From assembly GCF_004217095.1 (NCBI RefSeq), contig NZ_SHKO01000002.1, positions 62,001 through 126,000 on the forward strand: DNA of 64,000 nucleotides. The letters run 5' to 3'. Source of the DNA: Advenella incenata. Lineage in GTDB: Bacteria > Pseudomonadota > Gammaproteobacteria > Burkholderiales > Burkholderiaceae_B. How positions within the stretch are numbered: position 1 is the first letter of the stretch; every line of letters starts with the position of its first letter. The translations under genes were made by a program, and so were the position numbers. Positions 49,043 to 59,175 of this stretch are shown piece by piece. A model generated the notes under the pieces. That model was not told where the DNA came from. It did not search any database and saw only the letters and a program-made list of their open reading frames with translations.

Positions 49043-49849
49043 ATGAGCCAATCTGCACCCACTTCGTCCCTTGCGCTGAATCGCTACGAAATTGCGCTCG
49101 TGATTATTACGGTTTTCTGGGGCGCCACCTTTCTGATCGTACAGAAAGCGCTGGTGCACAGTGATCCATTTGTGTTTGTCGGCATGCGCTTTGGCTGTGC
49201 CGCGCTGGCCATGATGTTGTGTTCCCTGCGCATACTGCGCGGATTGACAAGTCTGGAAGTGCGTGCCGGCATGCTGATCGGCCTGTGTATTTTTCTGGGC
49301 TACAGCCTGCAGACGGTTGGCTTGCAGACCATTGCCAGCAGCAAGTCGGCGTTTATCACTGCCTTGTATGTACCGCTGGTTCCGTTGATGCAATGGCTGT
49401 TTCTGAAACGACCACCGACATTGATGAACTGGATCGGCGCGACCATGGCCTTTATCGGGCTGGTATTGCTGGCGGATCCGCAAAGCATGGAAGGCGGGGC
49501 TGGTACGGGCGAGTGGCTGACCGTCTTCAGCGCCATTGCCATCGCGGTAGAGGTGATTCTGATCAGCCGTTTTGCCGGTCAGGTAGACCTGCGACGGGTG
49601 ACCATCGTGCAACTGGCCACCGCGGTGATTCAGATCACGATGAACTGGGCCCAGAACCATATTTCCGCCACGCGCGCCACGGTCATTTATGCGGGCGAAC
49701 CGGTATGGGCTGGCATCATCGGGCGCGTGTTTGCCGACGAGCGACATTCGGCACTGGCGTTGTTTGGCGCCGTATTGATTATCGTGAGCGTGGTGGTGAG
49801 CGAATTCAAGTTGCGGGTGCGACGTCGACCGCCGGCAGCGCTGCCCTGA
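49043..49849 (+). CDS. EamA/DMT-family transporter
   Basis: A 268-aa inner-membrane protein with ten predicted helices and two EamA repeats, the first at YEIALVIITVFWGATFLIVQKAL. Such proteins export amino acids, metabolites or drugs; the substrate is unknown. The start is the ATG at 49043; a TTG at 49013 is the other choice and neither has a clear ribosome-binding site. It is not in an obvious operon. Confidence 0.85.
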   Translation: MSQSAPTSSLALNRYEIALVIITVFWGATFLIVQKALVHSDPFVFVGMRFGCAALAMMLCSLRILRGLTSLEVRAGMLIGLCIFLGYSLQTVGLQTIASSKSAFITALYVPLVPLMQWLFLKRPPTLMNWIGATMAFIGLVLLADPQSMEGGAGTGEWLTVFSAIAIAVEVILISRFAGQVDLRRVTIVQLATAVIQITMNWAQNHISATRATVIYAGEPVWAGIIGRVFADERHSALALFGAVLIIVSVVVSEFKLRVRRRPPAALP

Positions 49850-50009
49850 TGCTGTCAGGCCAACGCTGCCAGCAGTAACCTCAGGGCCGCGGCGTGGGTG
49901 AACAACCCTGGGGGATGTGTGTTTACGACTCGTGTTTAAGGACCGAATTTTTAACGACCGCATTTTTGTGTTCATGGCCGGTCAGTTTTATACGATCCGT
50001 GTTTAATGT

Positions 50010-50645
50010 TTATTTCTTCTGCTGTTCGGCCGCAGCCTGCTCCAGGATTTTCACGCTGCGCTGATAGGCGGGTCGTTGCGTGACGCGGTCTACGTAGGCC
50101 TTGAAGGCAGGGCGCGGCTCCAGGACCCCGAACTGCATATAAAACCGGATGGCCGAACCCACGTATACATCGGCTGCAGTGAACTGTTCGCCACAGATCC
50201 AGGTTGCGTTGGACACGGCCTGCTCCAGTGCGTCGACCACGTGCCCCAGCGTGCCAAAGCCCAGCATTGCGCTCTTATCGGCCGGGATAGGCATGTTCAG
50301 CGACTTCATGGTGATTGCTTCTTCCAGCGGTCCGGCCACAAAGAACAACCAGCGGTAATAGGTGCCGCGCAACGGACTGTCGAGGGCGGGGGCCAGGTTT
50401 TTCTGCGGGTACTGATCGGCCAGAAAAGCGCAGATGGCTGCGCCTTCGGTAACAACCTGGCCGTCATGCACGATGGCCGGGACCTTGCCCATGGGGTTGA
50501 TAGCCAGATACTCGGGTGTTTTCATGGCACCCTGAAAATTAAGATAGATGGTTTCGTAGGGTTCGCCCAATTCCTCTAGCATCCAGTGGATAACGGCAGC
50601 GCGGGACTGTGGGTTGGAGTAAAAGGTGATGCGGCTGGCTGACAT
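50010..50645 (-). CDS. Glutathione S-transferase family protein
   Basis: A 211-aa protein with an N-terminal thioredoxin-like domain (FYSNPQSRAA at about 7-16, with Ser in the position of the catalytic residue, and the cis-proline GKVPAIV near 53) and a C-terminal all-helical domain. The start at 50645 is preceded by TAAGGATTCG. Its substrate is unknown; GST proteins of this type often act in detoxification. Confidence 0.9.
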   Translation of the reverse strand: MSASRITFYSNPQSRAAVIHWMLEELGEPYETIYLNFQGAMKTPEYLAINPMGKVPAIVHDGQVVTEGAAICAFLADQYPQKNLAPALDSPLRGTYYRWLFFVAGPLEEAITMKSLNMPIPADKSAMLGFGTLGHVVDALEQAVSNATWICGEQFTAADVYVGSAIRFYMQFGVLEPRPAFKAYVDRVTQRPAYQRSVKILEQAAAEQQKK

Positions 50646-50858
50646 GATCGAATCCTTACAGGAAAAAAGGGTGATAGCGAAGAATGTTGCGCGTCGCACT
50701 TATCATAGTGCGCAGGTGCTGGGCAGTGCAAATCAAATCGCTGTGCGGCACTTTGCCTTCCAGTGCGGTCAGACGGTGCTTATAATGGTATGACAGGATA
50801 TGGCTGGCGCCAGTGCACAGCACGGGATTTTCATATTTTGAACGGATGAGGTTAAGCA

Positions 50859-52232
50859 ATGAAAACACGGATCGAGAAAGACAGTATGGGGCAGTTGGCG
50901 GTTCCGGCCCAGGCGCTTTATGGTGCACAGACTCAGCGCGCCATCAATAACTTCCCGATCAGCGGGCAGCGCCTGCCTGCCGCCTTTATCCGTTCGCTGT
51001 TGCTGGCCAAGGCGGCTGCGGCCAAAGCCAATGTCCGGCTCAAACAGATTCCACCTGACATGGGTCAGGCAATCGTGACCTGCGTGGATACGCTGCTCGA
51101 AGGCGATTTCATGGTGCATTTTCCCATCGATATCTACCAGACCGGCTCGGGCACCAGCACCAACATGAATGCCAACGAGGTGCTGGCCACGCTGGCGAGC
51201 AAACTGTATGGCGAGCCGGTCAGCCCCAATGATCATGTCAATTACGGGCAAAGCAGCAACGATATGATTCCGGGCACCATTCATATCAGCGCAGCGGTGC
51301 AACTGCACAAAGAACTGCTGCCGGCGCTCACGCACCTGGCCAAAGTGATTCGCAAGAAAGCGCGCGCAGTCGATCGCTATGTGAAGACGGGCAGGACCCA
51401 TTTGATGGACGCCATGCCGGTGCGGATGAGCCAGCCGCTCGAAGGCTGGGCGGTGCAGGTCGAACAGAACATACAGCTGCTCAAGGCGCAGCAGCCGCTG
51501 CTGCAGACCCTGGCGCAGGGCGGCACCGCCGTGGGCACGGGCATCAACGCCCATCCAAAATTTGCCGCTGAATTTGCCCGCCAGATCAGTACGCTGACGG
51601 GGGTGCGTTTTACGCCTGCCGAAAACTTTTTTGCCCACATCAGCTCCCAGGATATTGCCGTCGCGCTGTCAGGACAGCTCAAGACCACGGCGGTAACGCT
51701 CATGAAAATTGCCAATGATCTGCGCTGGATGAATTCCGGCCCGCTTGCCGGCCTGGGTGAAATCGAACTGGAAGCGCTGCAGCCGGGCTCGTCCATCATG
51801 CCGGGCAAGGTCAATCCGGTCATCCCCGAGGCCACTGCCATGGTGGCAGCACAGGTGATCGGCAATGATGCGGCCATTACGGTAGGCGGGCAGGCAGGCA
51901 ACTTTGAATTGAACGTTATGCTGCCCATGATTGCCCACAATCTGCTGGGCAGTATTCAATTGCTGGCCAATGTGTCCCGCCTGCTGGCGGACAAAGCCAT
52001 TGCCACTTTCAAAGTCAATGAACCCAGGTTACAGGAAGCGCTGGATAAGAATCCGATTCTGGTCACGGCGCTCAATCCGGTGGTTGGATACCTGAAGGCT
52101 GCCGAAATTGCCAAGCAGGCATACAAGGAAAAGCGGCCGGTGATTGATGTGGCTGACGAAAACACCGATCTGGGCCAGGCGCAGTTGCGCAAGCTGCTGG
52201 ACCCGAAAAAACTGACCGAGGGCGGACTGTAA
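50859..52232 (+). CDS. fumC: Class II fumarase
   Basis: A 457-aa enzyme of the TCA cycle that interconverts fumarate and malate. The fumarase/aspartase signature GSSIMPGKVNPV is near residue 313, and the substrate-site stretches GSGTSTNMN and GQSSNDMIP are present. It is a homotetramer without an iron-sulfur cluster. The gene starts with a GATGAGG box and is followed by a DUF1289 gene. Confidence 0.97.
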   Translation: MKTRIEKDSMGQLAVPAQALYGAQTQRAINNFPISGQRLPAAFIRSLLLAKAAAAKANVRLKQIPPDMGQAIVTCVDTLLEGDFMVHFPIDIYQTGSGTSTNMNANEVLATLASKLYGEPVSPNDHVNYGQSSNDMIPGTIHISAAVQLHKELLPALTHLAKVIRKKARAVDRYVKTGRTHLMDAMPVRMSQPLEGWAVQVEQNIQLLKAQQPLLQTLAQGGTAVGTGINAHPKFAAEFARQISTLTGVRFTPAENFFAHISSQDIAVALSGQLKTTAVTLMKIANDLRWMNSGPLAGLGEIELEALQPGSSIMPGKVNPVIPEATAMVAAQVIGNDAAITVGGQAGNFELNVMLPMIAHNLLGSIQLLANVSRLLADKAIATFKVNEPRLQEALDKNPILVTALNPVVGYLKAAEIAKQAYKEKRPVIDVADENTDLGQAQLRKLLDPKKLTEGGL

Positions 52233-52259
52233 CTACCGTGATGAACATGTCTGGTGAAT

Positions 52260-52559
52260 ATGCAGTCTGAAATAGCAATGGAACAGCTCGAGTTTTTCGA
52301 CATTCCCAGCCCCTGCCGGGGGATATGCGAAGTGAACAGCCGCGGCCTGTGCCGGGGCTGTCTGCGCAACCGGGAAGAGCGGTTTCAATGGCAAAACTTT
52401 TCCGACACTCGCAAGCGTGAAATACTGCGCCTGTGTACTCAGCGCAAGCACAAGCTGATTGTGGAAGCGCTGGCGGCACGAGCACAAGCGGCCACCGGTC
52501 ATGCTGCAGATAACCAGACCGGAATTGAAGACGACGAGCCACGCCTGCCAGGCACCTGA
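52260..52559 (+). CDS. DUF1289 cysteine-rich small protein
   Basis: A small protein of about 99 aa with a cysteine cluster of the form CRGIC..CRGC (four cysteines) and RxLCRGCLR, as in the DUF1289/YdhL family, whose members are thought to bind iron-sulfur or metal. Its function is unknown. The frame can also begin at a GTG at 52254 or an ATG at 52278. It lies 27 bases after fumC and is probably cotranscribed. Confidence 0.85.
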   Translation: MQSEIAMEQLEFFDIPSPCRGICEVNSRGLCRGCLRNREERFQWQNFSDTRKREILRLCTQRKHKLIVEALAARAQAATGHAADNQTGIEDDEPRLPGT

Positions 52560-52675
52560 GGCATGTTCCAAGCCTGCCTTGCTGTAGGTGGGGGCAGGGC
52601 CGGGTCGGTGCTAAAAGGGGTGTGACGCAACGCCTTTACGTTTCCTGGCGACCTGCCACCACACCCTTGCTGTCG

Positions 52676-53128
52676 TTACGCGGTCGTATTGTCGGTCTTT
52701 GCTGCGGCATCATTGCCCGGGAACTGCGCCATATCCATCCACATGATTTCCCAGATATGACCGTCCAGGTCGTTTATGCTGCGGCCATACATGAACCCAT
52801 GTTCTTGTGGCTCCCGCGCTTCGGTCGCACCCAGCGCCAGGGCACGATTGGTCAGCTCGTCCACCTGTTCTCTGGAGTCGCGACTGATACATAGCAGCAC
52901 TTCGCTGCTTTTGTGGGCGTCGGCAACCGGTTTCGGGGTGAAATCGGAAAACCGCTGCTTCTGAAGAAACATCACGCTTGCCATCGGACTAATTTGCATG
53001 CATAGCGCGTTTTCATCACAGAACATGGCGTTAAAGGTAAAGCCCAGTCCCGAGAAAAAGGTTTTGGTCGCGTCAACCGAGGTAACCGGCAGATTGACGT
53101 AAAGCAGGGTTGGGTTGTCTGTATTCAT
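52676..53128 (-). CDS. VOC (glyoxalase-fold) family protein
   Basis: A 150-aa protein of the glyoxalase/bleomycin-resistance/dioxygenase fold, with two beta-alpha-beta units beginning LLYVNLPVTSVDATKTFF and ending in DLDGHIWEIMW. The start at 53128 is preceded by GGAG. Its catalytic role is unknown. The frame can be extended upstream but that part is not conserved. Confidence 0.87.
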   Translation of the reverse strand: MNTDNPTLLYVNLPVTSVDATKTFFSGLGFTFNAMFCDENALCMQISPMASVMFLQKQRFSDFTPKPVADAHKSSEVLLCISRDSREQVDELTNRALALGATEAREPQEHGFMYGRSINDLDGHIWEIMWMDMAQFPGNDAAAKTDNTTA

Positions 53129-53145
53129 TGTGAACTCCAGTAGGA

Positions 53146-53589
53146 TTATCGAGGTGATTTGCTGCCAAAGTAATTCAGATACCAGATCTTGCCGAACCTG
53201 TCGGTGAGCGCCGCGAACAAGTCTGCCCAAGGCGCCGGCCCGGGTGGCACGGTAATGGTGCCGCCGCCGGCGAGAATCTCTATGCACCGGCGCAGGCTGT
53301 CTTCACTGTCAAGGCTCACGCCGAAGCCGAAATCGTTGCCCGGACGATAGCCTGCCGGACCGCTCATGTCGGTCCCCAGAATCATAAAGTCCTGGTTGAC
53401 CAGATGTCCATGCATGATTGCCTGGGGGTGAAGCAACGCGGCAGCAGCGCAATCGGGACCGGAAGGCATGGGCGGGCTGTCGGCTACGGTCTGGAACTTA
53501 AGTTCGCCTCCGAAGCAGGCGTGGTACAGCGTCAATGCCTGACGACACTGACCATCAAAATTCAGATACGGTGATAGCGTGACGCGCAT
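53146..53589 (-). CDS. PhnB-like VOC family protein
   Basis: A 147-aa protein of the PhnB/3-demethylubiquinone-methyltransferase-like VOC group, starting with YLNFDGQCRQALTLYHACFGGELKF. Members of this group have varied or unknown roles. It ends 17 bases before the start of the other VOC gene, so the two are likely cotranscribed. Confidence 0.88.
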   Translation of the reverse strand: MRVTLSPYLNFDGQCRQALTLYHACFGGELKFQTVADSPPMPSGPDCAAAALLHPQAIMHGHLVNQDFMILGTDMSGPAGYRPGNDFGFGVSLDSEDSLRRCIEILAGGGTITVPPGPAPWADLFAALTDRFGKIWYLNYFGSKSPR

Positions 53590-53760
53590 GGGTGCCTCCG
53601 GTCGGCTGTCATTGACATGTTGACACTATAGTGGCGCGGCATGCACGTTGGAAAGTGCAGATAACGGCAATTGAGCGGGTTGATTGCGACAACATTCTGC
53701 CGTATAGTGAGCGCGTATCCGGTCGTGTTCGCTACCGGAAATCCGCAAGCGGAGTGTGCC

Positions 53761-54720
53761 ATGAAGCAGATTGTTTTTCTTGTACCCCAAGGCGTCAATC
53801 TTGCCGGTCTGGAACAGGCCAGGCTGGGGCTTGCAGAAGCCTGCAGCTATCGCAAGCAGCAAAACCTGCCCATGCCATTCGAGGTATCGCTGGCGGGTGC
53901 GCAAAGCGATATACGCGCCGGTAACGGACATTACACGATCCATCCGGATCATCTGTTGCCGGATATCCCGCAAGCGGATCTGTACATTGTGCCGCCAACC
54001 ACACCATCGCCGGCGGCCTTAAGTGAAAATGCCGCCCTGATCGGCTGGATCGCCGCCAAATTTGCACAAGGCGCGCCGGTAGCCAGCCTGTGCATGGGCA
54101 GCTCCCTGCTGGCGGCGGCAGGTATTTTGGACGGGCTGCGGGCGGTCACGCACTGGCAGGCGTTGGAGGCCATGCAGCAGGTCTTTCCCAGGGTGCGCTG
54201 GAATGCCGAGAAAACCATGGATTTTGATGGGGGCATCTTTACCAGCGGCGGCGCCATTTCGGCCAGCCGCCTGATCCTGCACCTGATCGAAATGCATTCG
54301 GATCGGGCTACCGCCATCTATTGCGCCAAGGTATTCCAGCTCGATTATGAACGCCATTCGCAGTTGCCCTTTTCCATTTTCAATGGCTGGAAAGCGCATG
54401 GCGACTCAAGCATCACCCCGGTACAATCATTTCTGGAGCGGCATTACTCCGAAAAAATTACCGTCGAACAATTGTGCGATTCTTTCGCCATGGGGCGCCG
54501 CACCCTGGAGCGGCGTTTTCGCAAGGCCACCGGGCAATCGGTATTGGAATATCAGCAGCGTATTCGGGTGGAAGCGGCCAAGCGGCAGCTTGAGATGACC
54601 AGCAGTACGATTTCAGATGTGATGTACGGGGTAGGCTACAACGACGCCAAGGCCTTTCGCGATACCTTTCGAAAATATAGCGGCTTATCGCCGCTGGCCT
54701 ATCGCGAACGGTACCAGTAG
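53761..54720 (+). CDS. GlxA-family transcriptional regulator (DJ-1/PfpI + AraC)
   Basis: A 319-aa regulator with an N-terminal DJ-1/PfpI-like domain (about 1-200, including the ASLCMGSSLLAAAG nucleophile-elbow region) and a C-terminal AraC helix-turn-helix pair (about 215-319, LCDSFAMGRRTLERRFRKATG). GlxA regulators often control amino-acid or choline/carnitine catabolism. Its target is unknown; the VOC genes are divergent from it, 171 bases away, and could be regulated. The ATG at 53761 was chosen for its conserved start. Confidence 0.9.
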   Translation: MKQIVFLVPQGVNLAGLEQARLGLAEACSYRKQQNLPMPFEVSLAGAQSDIRAGNGHYTIHPDHLLPDIPQADLYIVPPTTPSPAALSENAALIGWIAAKFAQGAPVASLCMGSSLLAAAGILDGLRAVTHWQALEAMQQVFPRVRWNAEKTMDFDGGIFTSGGAISASRLILHLIEMHSDRATAIYCAKVFQLDYERHSQLPFSIFNGWKAHGDSSITPVQSFLERHYSEKITVEQLCDSFAMGRRTLERRFRKATGQSVLEYQQRIRVEAAKRQLEMTSSTISDVMYGVGYNDAKAFRDTFRKYSGLSPLAYRERYQ

Positions 54721-54952
54721 CACGTGGGCGGGGCCAGACCAGACAGGATGTGACACGGGTACGGCCATTAGCGCCAATAGCGCCATGGGCCGCCATCTGC
54801 GCGGCGCCATCGTCAGGCCATATCGCTATCGCAGGTATCGCTACCGCTTATCGCCGGCGCTGGAAGTGCCCCCTCTGGCGGCTTCATGTACATCAAGCCC
54901 TAGCGTGACCTGCCGCCCCCCGGACAGTACGGGGGGACATGTCCTGACAAAC

Positions 54953-56305
54953 TCAATAAATGGCGCCGACGCGCGCCAGTTTGCCGATTTCCTCGATGGC
55001 ATGCATGCCTGATTGCACCTGGTTCTCAGATAGTGACTTGCCGTATTGCGCGAGTCCTCGAACCTTGGCGCGAATTTCCTCGCGTGACAGGGTATTGCCC
55101 GGATCTCCCTTGGGTTCATCGACCCGACCCTGTAGCGTACGACCGTCCTGGGTCACGACCGATACCTTGCCGATCCAGCGCTGTGGATAGGCGGTATCGA
55201 CTTCTTCGTCCAGCTCCATGGTGACCCGGTCACGAAAATCAGCGACTGCCTGGTCGTTAAGGGCTGCGTCAAACTCGGGCATGCCGGCGCGCTGACGCAG
55301 GGCGATCAGCGCCAGCACGGTGCCCATGGAAAATTTGGACTGGTGTACGGTCTCAGGGCGGATGACCGCGCCCAGCACGTCGATGGCGCCCTGATGCACA
55401 TGCGTAATCACACGGCTGATATCGGCCGCCGCCAGTTTATGGTCCTGCATGACCCGGGCCAGCGCATCGGCGGCAGGATGTGTATGACGGCACGAGGCGT
55501 GGTACTTGAATGAGGTTTCAGCCAGGGCCCAGCGCGAGCCCAGTCGGTCGGTCAGGCGGGCCGGATCGGCATCGCTGGACATGCCTGCGCCCATGCCCTG
55601 TGCGCCTTCGAGAATCTGTTTGGCGCCGGTGAACCCATCGCGCGCCAGCCAGGCGGCCGTCAGGCCGTTGGCTGCCGCTTTGGCGGTGTGCAGTTGCTTG
55701 GAATCGGCGGCAGTGCGTAAAAACTCCCACAAGCCCGCGGCCTGGGTGCCGGCAGAGCCTATGGCGTCAAGCATTTGCGCAGGAGACAGCCCCATCAGCC
55801 GACCGGCAGCCACGGCGGCTGCAATGGTGCCGGCTGTGCCGGTGGTGTGAAAAATGCGGTAATGCGAGCGACCCAGAAACTCGCCCACACGAATGCCGAC
55901 CTCGTAGCCTGCCACGCAGGCGGTCAACAGATCCCGTCCGGAAGCGCCTGTCTCCTGGGCCACGGCCAGCGCGGCAGGAAACACCACGGCTGCCGGATGA
56001 AATACCGAGCCGTTATGTACATCATCCTGCTCCACCATATGCGCCGCTGCGCCGTTGATCAGTGCTGCAAACAGCGGCGAGGTGGTCTGCGTAGAGCCGA
56101 TGATTTGCGCACTGCCCTGGGCCGGGCCCATGGCCCGTGCAAAATCGCGGATCGACTTGACCGGTCGCGCCGGATAGCCAGCGAGCATGGAACCAAAGGT
56201 ATCCAGCAGAAAATCTTCACAGCGGGCAATGACCGCTGGGGGGATCATCTCATAGCTGAGCGTGGCGGAAAATTCGGCGAGGGTGGCGCTGGGTGTTTGC
56301 GTCAT
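54953..56305 (-). CDS. MmgE/PrpD-family protein of the itaconate cluster
   Basis: A 450-aa protein of the family of 2-methylcitrate dehydratase and cis-aconitate decarboxylase. The active-site stretch EQDDVHNGSVFHPAA (about 85-99) has the Asp-His-His pattern of the family. In Pseudomonas aeruginosa a gene of this type is in the itaconate operon, where its exact step is not settled. The ATG at 56305 fits better than the longer frame. It follows the acyl-CoA dehydrogenase on the same strand. Confidence 0.88.
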   Translation of the reverse strand: MTQTPSATLAEFSATLSYEMIPPAVIARCEDFLLDTFGSMLAGYPARPVKSIRDFARAMGPAQGSAQIIGSTQTTSPLFAALINGAAAHMVEQDDVHNGSVFHPAAVVFPAALAVAQETGASGRDLLTACVAGYEVGIRVGEFLGRSHYRIFHTTGTAGTIAAAVAAGRLMGLSPAQMLDAIGSAGTQAAGLWEFLRTAADSKQLHTAKAAANGLTAAWLARDGFTGAKQILEGAQGMGAGMSSDADPARLTDRLGSRWALAETSFKYHASCRHTHPAADALARVMQDHKLAAADISRVITHVHQGAIDVLGAVIRPETVHQSKFSMGTVLALIALRQRAGMPEFDAALNDQAVADFRDRVTMELDEEVDTAYPQRWIGKVSVVTQDGRTLQGRVDEPKGDPGNTLSREEIRAKVRGLAQYGKSLSENQVQSGMHAIEEIGKLARVGAIY

Positions 56306-56345
56306 AACAGGCTTCCTGGACAAAAAACAGTAATAACGAGCCGGA

Positions 56346-57506
56346 TCAGAACGAACGGGGCAGGCCCAGAACGTGTTCGGCAACGTAGGAGTAAATCAGA
56401 TTGGTTGAAATAGGTGCAACCTGATACAAGCGGGTTTCACGGAATTTGCGCTCTACATCGTATTCATTGGCAAAGCCGAAGCCGCCGTGGAACTGCAAAC
56501 ATGCATTGGCCGCTTCCCACGAGGCTTCCGAGGCCAGCAGCTTGGCCATGTTAGCCTGCGTGCCGCATGCCTGTTTGGCATCAAAACGGCGCGCCGCTTC
56601 ATAGCGCATCAGGCTGGCGGCCTCGATATTGATGAAGGCCTTGGCAATAGGAAACTGTACGCCCTGGTTCTGGCCGATCGGGCGGCCGAACACCTTGCGT
56701 TCCTTGACGTAGGCGCTGACTTTGTCGATGAACCAGTAACCGTCGCCGATACATTCGGCCGCAATCAGCGTGCGTTCGGCATTTAAGCCGTCCAGGATAT
56801 ATTTGAACCCCTTGCCTTCTTCGCCGATCAGGTTTTCTTCAGGCAGCTCCAGATTGTCGAAAAACAGCTCGTTGGTTTCATGGTTCACCATATTGGGAAT
56901 GGGCTGCAGGGTCATGCCGCCCTTGAGCGCGGCGTGAATATCGACCAGGAAAATGGACATGCCTTCGGACTTGCGGGTGACCTGGTCCAGCGGGGTGGTG
57001 CGCGCCAGCAGAATCATGAGATCGGAATGCTGGACACGGGAAATCCATACTTTCTGGCCATTGATCACGTAGCGGCCGTCTTTTTTGACGGCTGTGGTTT
57101 TGATTTTGGTCGTGTCGGTACCGGTTGTCGGCTCGGTCACGGCCATGGACTGCAAACGCAACTGGCCGGTGGCGATCTTGGGCAGGTAGCGGTTTTTCTG
57201 CTCGTCCGACCCATGGCGCAGTAGCGTGCCCATGTTATACATTTGGCCGTGGCACGCTCCGGAATTACCCCCACAACGGTTGATCTCCTCCATGATGACG
57301 CTCGCTTCAGTTAGACTGAGGCCCGAACCACCATATTCCTGGGGAATCAGGGCGGCCAGCCAGCCAGCCTCGGTCAGGGCATTGACGAAGGTCTCGGGGT
57401 AGGCGCGTTTCTCGTCAATATCACGAAAATATTCAGCAGGAAATTGGGCGCACAAATCACGAATGGCATCGCGAATGTCCTGGTAGGCGTCAGCTTGATG
57501 TTGCAT
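56346..57506 (-). CDS. Acyl-CoA dehydrogenase of the itaconate cluster
   Basis: A 386-aa FAD enzyme of the acyl-CoA dehydrogenase family with TEPTTGTDTTKIKTTA (FAD/substrate loop) and the C-terminal FHGGFGFANEYDVERKFRE region. Its exact substrate is not known; a homologue belongs to the P. aeruginosa itaconate operon. The ATG ending at 57506 is chosen because the upstream extension is not conserved. A 115-base gap separates it from the divergent LysR gene. Confidence 0.9.
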   Translation of the reverse strand: MQHQADAYQDIRDAIRDLCAQFPAEYFRDIDEKRAYPETFVNALTEAGWLAALIPQEYGGSGLSLTEASVIMEEINRCGGNSGACHGQMYNMGTLLRHGSDEQKNRYLPKIATGQLRLQSMAVTEPTTGTDTTKIKTTAVKKDGRYVINGQKVWISRVQHSDLMILLARTTPLDQVTRKSEGMSIFLVDIHAALKGGMTLQPIPNMVNHETNELFFDNLELPEENLIGEEGKGFKYILDGLNAERTLIAAECIGDGYWFIDKVSAYVKERKVFGRPIGQNQGVQFPIAKAFINIEAASLMRYEAARRFDAKQACGTQANMAKLLASEASWEAANACLQFHGGFGFANEYDVERKFRETRLYQVAPISTNLIYSYVAEHVLGLPRSF

Positions 57507-57621
57507 GATGGAAGTCTCGGAAATGTTAACAGTAACAGCCTGTACTTTGACAGATTGCACCGGTTCTGAATATTGATGTTTGCTTAACAAAGACTTTAGC
57601 GTTTATTAAGGAGCACCGCAG

Positions 57622-58599
57622 ATGGCGATGCATTTTGACCTCACGGACATGCAACTGATGGTGCATATCAGCGAAGTGAACAGCCTGACCAAGGGCGCCG
57701 AGCGCTCGCACCTGTCGCTGCCAGCGGCCAGCAACCGGGTGAAAAACCTGGAAAACAACCTGGGAACGGCTTTGCTGTACCGCAACAGCCAGGGCGTCAC
57801 GCTTACCCCGTCAGGCGAGGCTTTTGTGCGCCATGCCCATATTGTGCTGCGGCAGCTGGAGCATCTGCGCGGCGATATCCGCGAATTTGCCGAAGGAATC
57901 AAGGGCAAGGTGCGGGTGTATGCCAATACCACCGCCATGAACGAATTCATGCCCGACATTCTGAGCCGCTATCTGGCCTTGCACCCGGATGTGAGCGTTG
58001 AACTGCGCGAGCGTCTGAGTTATCGCATCGTCAAGCTGGTCAGTGAGGGACTGGCCGATATCGGAGTGGTGGCCGGCATTGACGAAGACCAGATCGCCTC
58101 TGACGATGGCGTGCGCTTCATTCCCTATCGGTCCGACAACCTGGTGCTGGTCACCTCGCAAAACCATCGGCTGGCGGCATACGATGAACTGGCATTTGCA
58201 GAAACGCTATCCTACGAGTTTGTCGGGCTGTCCGAGTGGAGCGCGATTCATGCGTTTCTGAAGCAGGCCGCAGAGACGCTGGGCAGCCCCTTGCGCTTTC
58301 GTGTCGAGGTGGGCGGCTTTGAAGCGGCCTGTCGGATGATTGCGGCCAACGCCGGTATTGGCGTGATCCCCGAAACGGCTGCGATGCGTTACGTGGCCAA
58401 CATGCCGCTGAAGATTATTCATCTGAGCGACAGTTGGGCATTGCGCCGCCTCTATGTGTGCGTGCGCCGGCTGGAAGATTTGCCGTCTTTTGCTCAGGAA
58501 CTGGTGGCGCTGATGCAGGCCGATGCAGGCATTTCGGGCGAGGCCGGTTGCGCCGAAGAGGAACGGCGCTTGCGCAATCTCAAGCGCGGCAAGCGCTAA
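57622..58599 (+). CDS. LysR-family regulator of the itaconate cluster
   Basis: A 325-aa LysR protein with an N-terminal HTH (LMVHISEVNSLTKGAERSHLSLPAASNRVKNL) and an effector domain of the usual size, with AAGG at 57608. It is divergent from the acyl-CoA dehydrogenase and precedes the hydratase-transferase-lyase genes. In P. aeruginosa a LysR gene holds the same position, so it is probably the itaconate sensor; the effector is inferred. Confidence 0.93.
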   Translation: MAMHFDLTDMQLMVHISEVNSLTKGAERSHLSLPAASNRVKNLENNLGTALLYRNSQGVTLTPSGEAFVRHAHIVLRQLEHLRGDIREFAEGIKGKVRVYANTTAMNEFMPDILSRYLALHPDVSVELRERLSYRIVKLVSEGLADIGVVAGIDEDQIASDDGVRFIPYRSDNLVLVTSQNHRLAAYDELAFAETLSYEFVGLSEWSAIHAFLKQAAETLGSPLRFRVEVGGFEAACRMIAANAGIGVIPETAAMRYVANMPLKIIHLSDSWALRRLYVCVRRLEDLPSFAQELVALMQADAGISGEAGCAEEERRLRNLKRGKR

Positions 58600-59175
58600 C
58601 CCCTGGGTCCCGGGCTGTCGGCGACGCGGTACCACCGGCCGCGCCGGGTGGCGCGCGTCTCTTGCCTCGCCTGTTTGTGCCGGCCGTCGGCTCCCCGCCA
58701 ATTGCCCGGCCAATGCCTAAGCGCGTCCGAGCGTTGCTCAGATAATGACCAAGAACGCCGGCCATAGGGTCAGGTAAAGTCCCCCTTTCAGGATTAATAA
58801 TTCCCTGCTGTGGCCCTAACGGTTATGCTCATGGCTGTCAGGTTTTGGCAGGCGGCACTTTTTCAGCGCCCAACAGGCACGCCGGTTTTTCATGAACGGC
58901 CAGCTAGAGGCGCAGGGCCAGACCATGTAGCGAACCCAATGGCGGCGCGCGCAGGCGCTATTGCAGTTGTGCTATCGCAGTTGTGTTTGCATAAGAGTGT
59001 TTGCATAAGAGTGCTTACATGAGGGGCGAGGCAGGATCACGCGATGCGCAGCACCCGCCGTGTTACCGGGGTGCGGGCGCAGGCCGCGACCTGCGCCGCT
59101 TTTAGCTGCGTGCATGACACGCCCGGCCCGTTGCCGAAGAATTTATTATTTTATTATTGTCAGGAAACAGTGCGA
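58600..59175. other. 576-base gap upstream of the hydratase gene, with a 14-bp repeat
   Basis: The first part is GC-rich and holds no gene I can support; open frames there have no recognisable features. Near its end, a tandem direct repeat of GTGTTTGCATAAGA (58983-58996 and 58997-59010) runs into GTGCTTACAT (59011-59020). The frame of the hydratase can be extended upstream to 59044 but without a ribosome-binding site. Confidence 0.5.

Noticed and set aside
58810-59022. 70-codon frame before the hydratase gene
   Set aside because: No ribosome-binding site, no recognisable domain, and it runs through the 14-bp tandem repeat.
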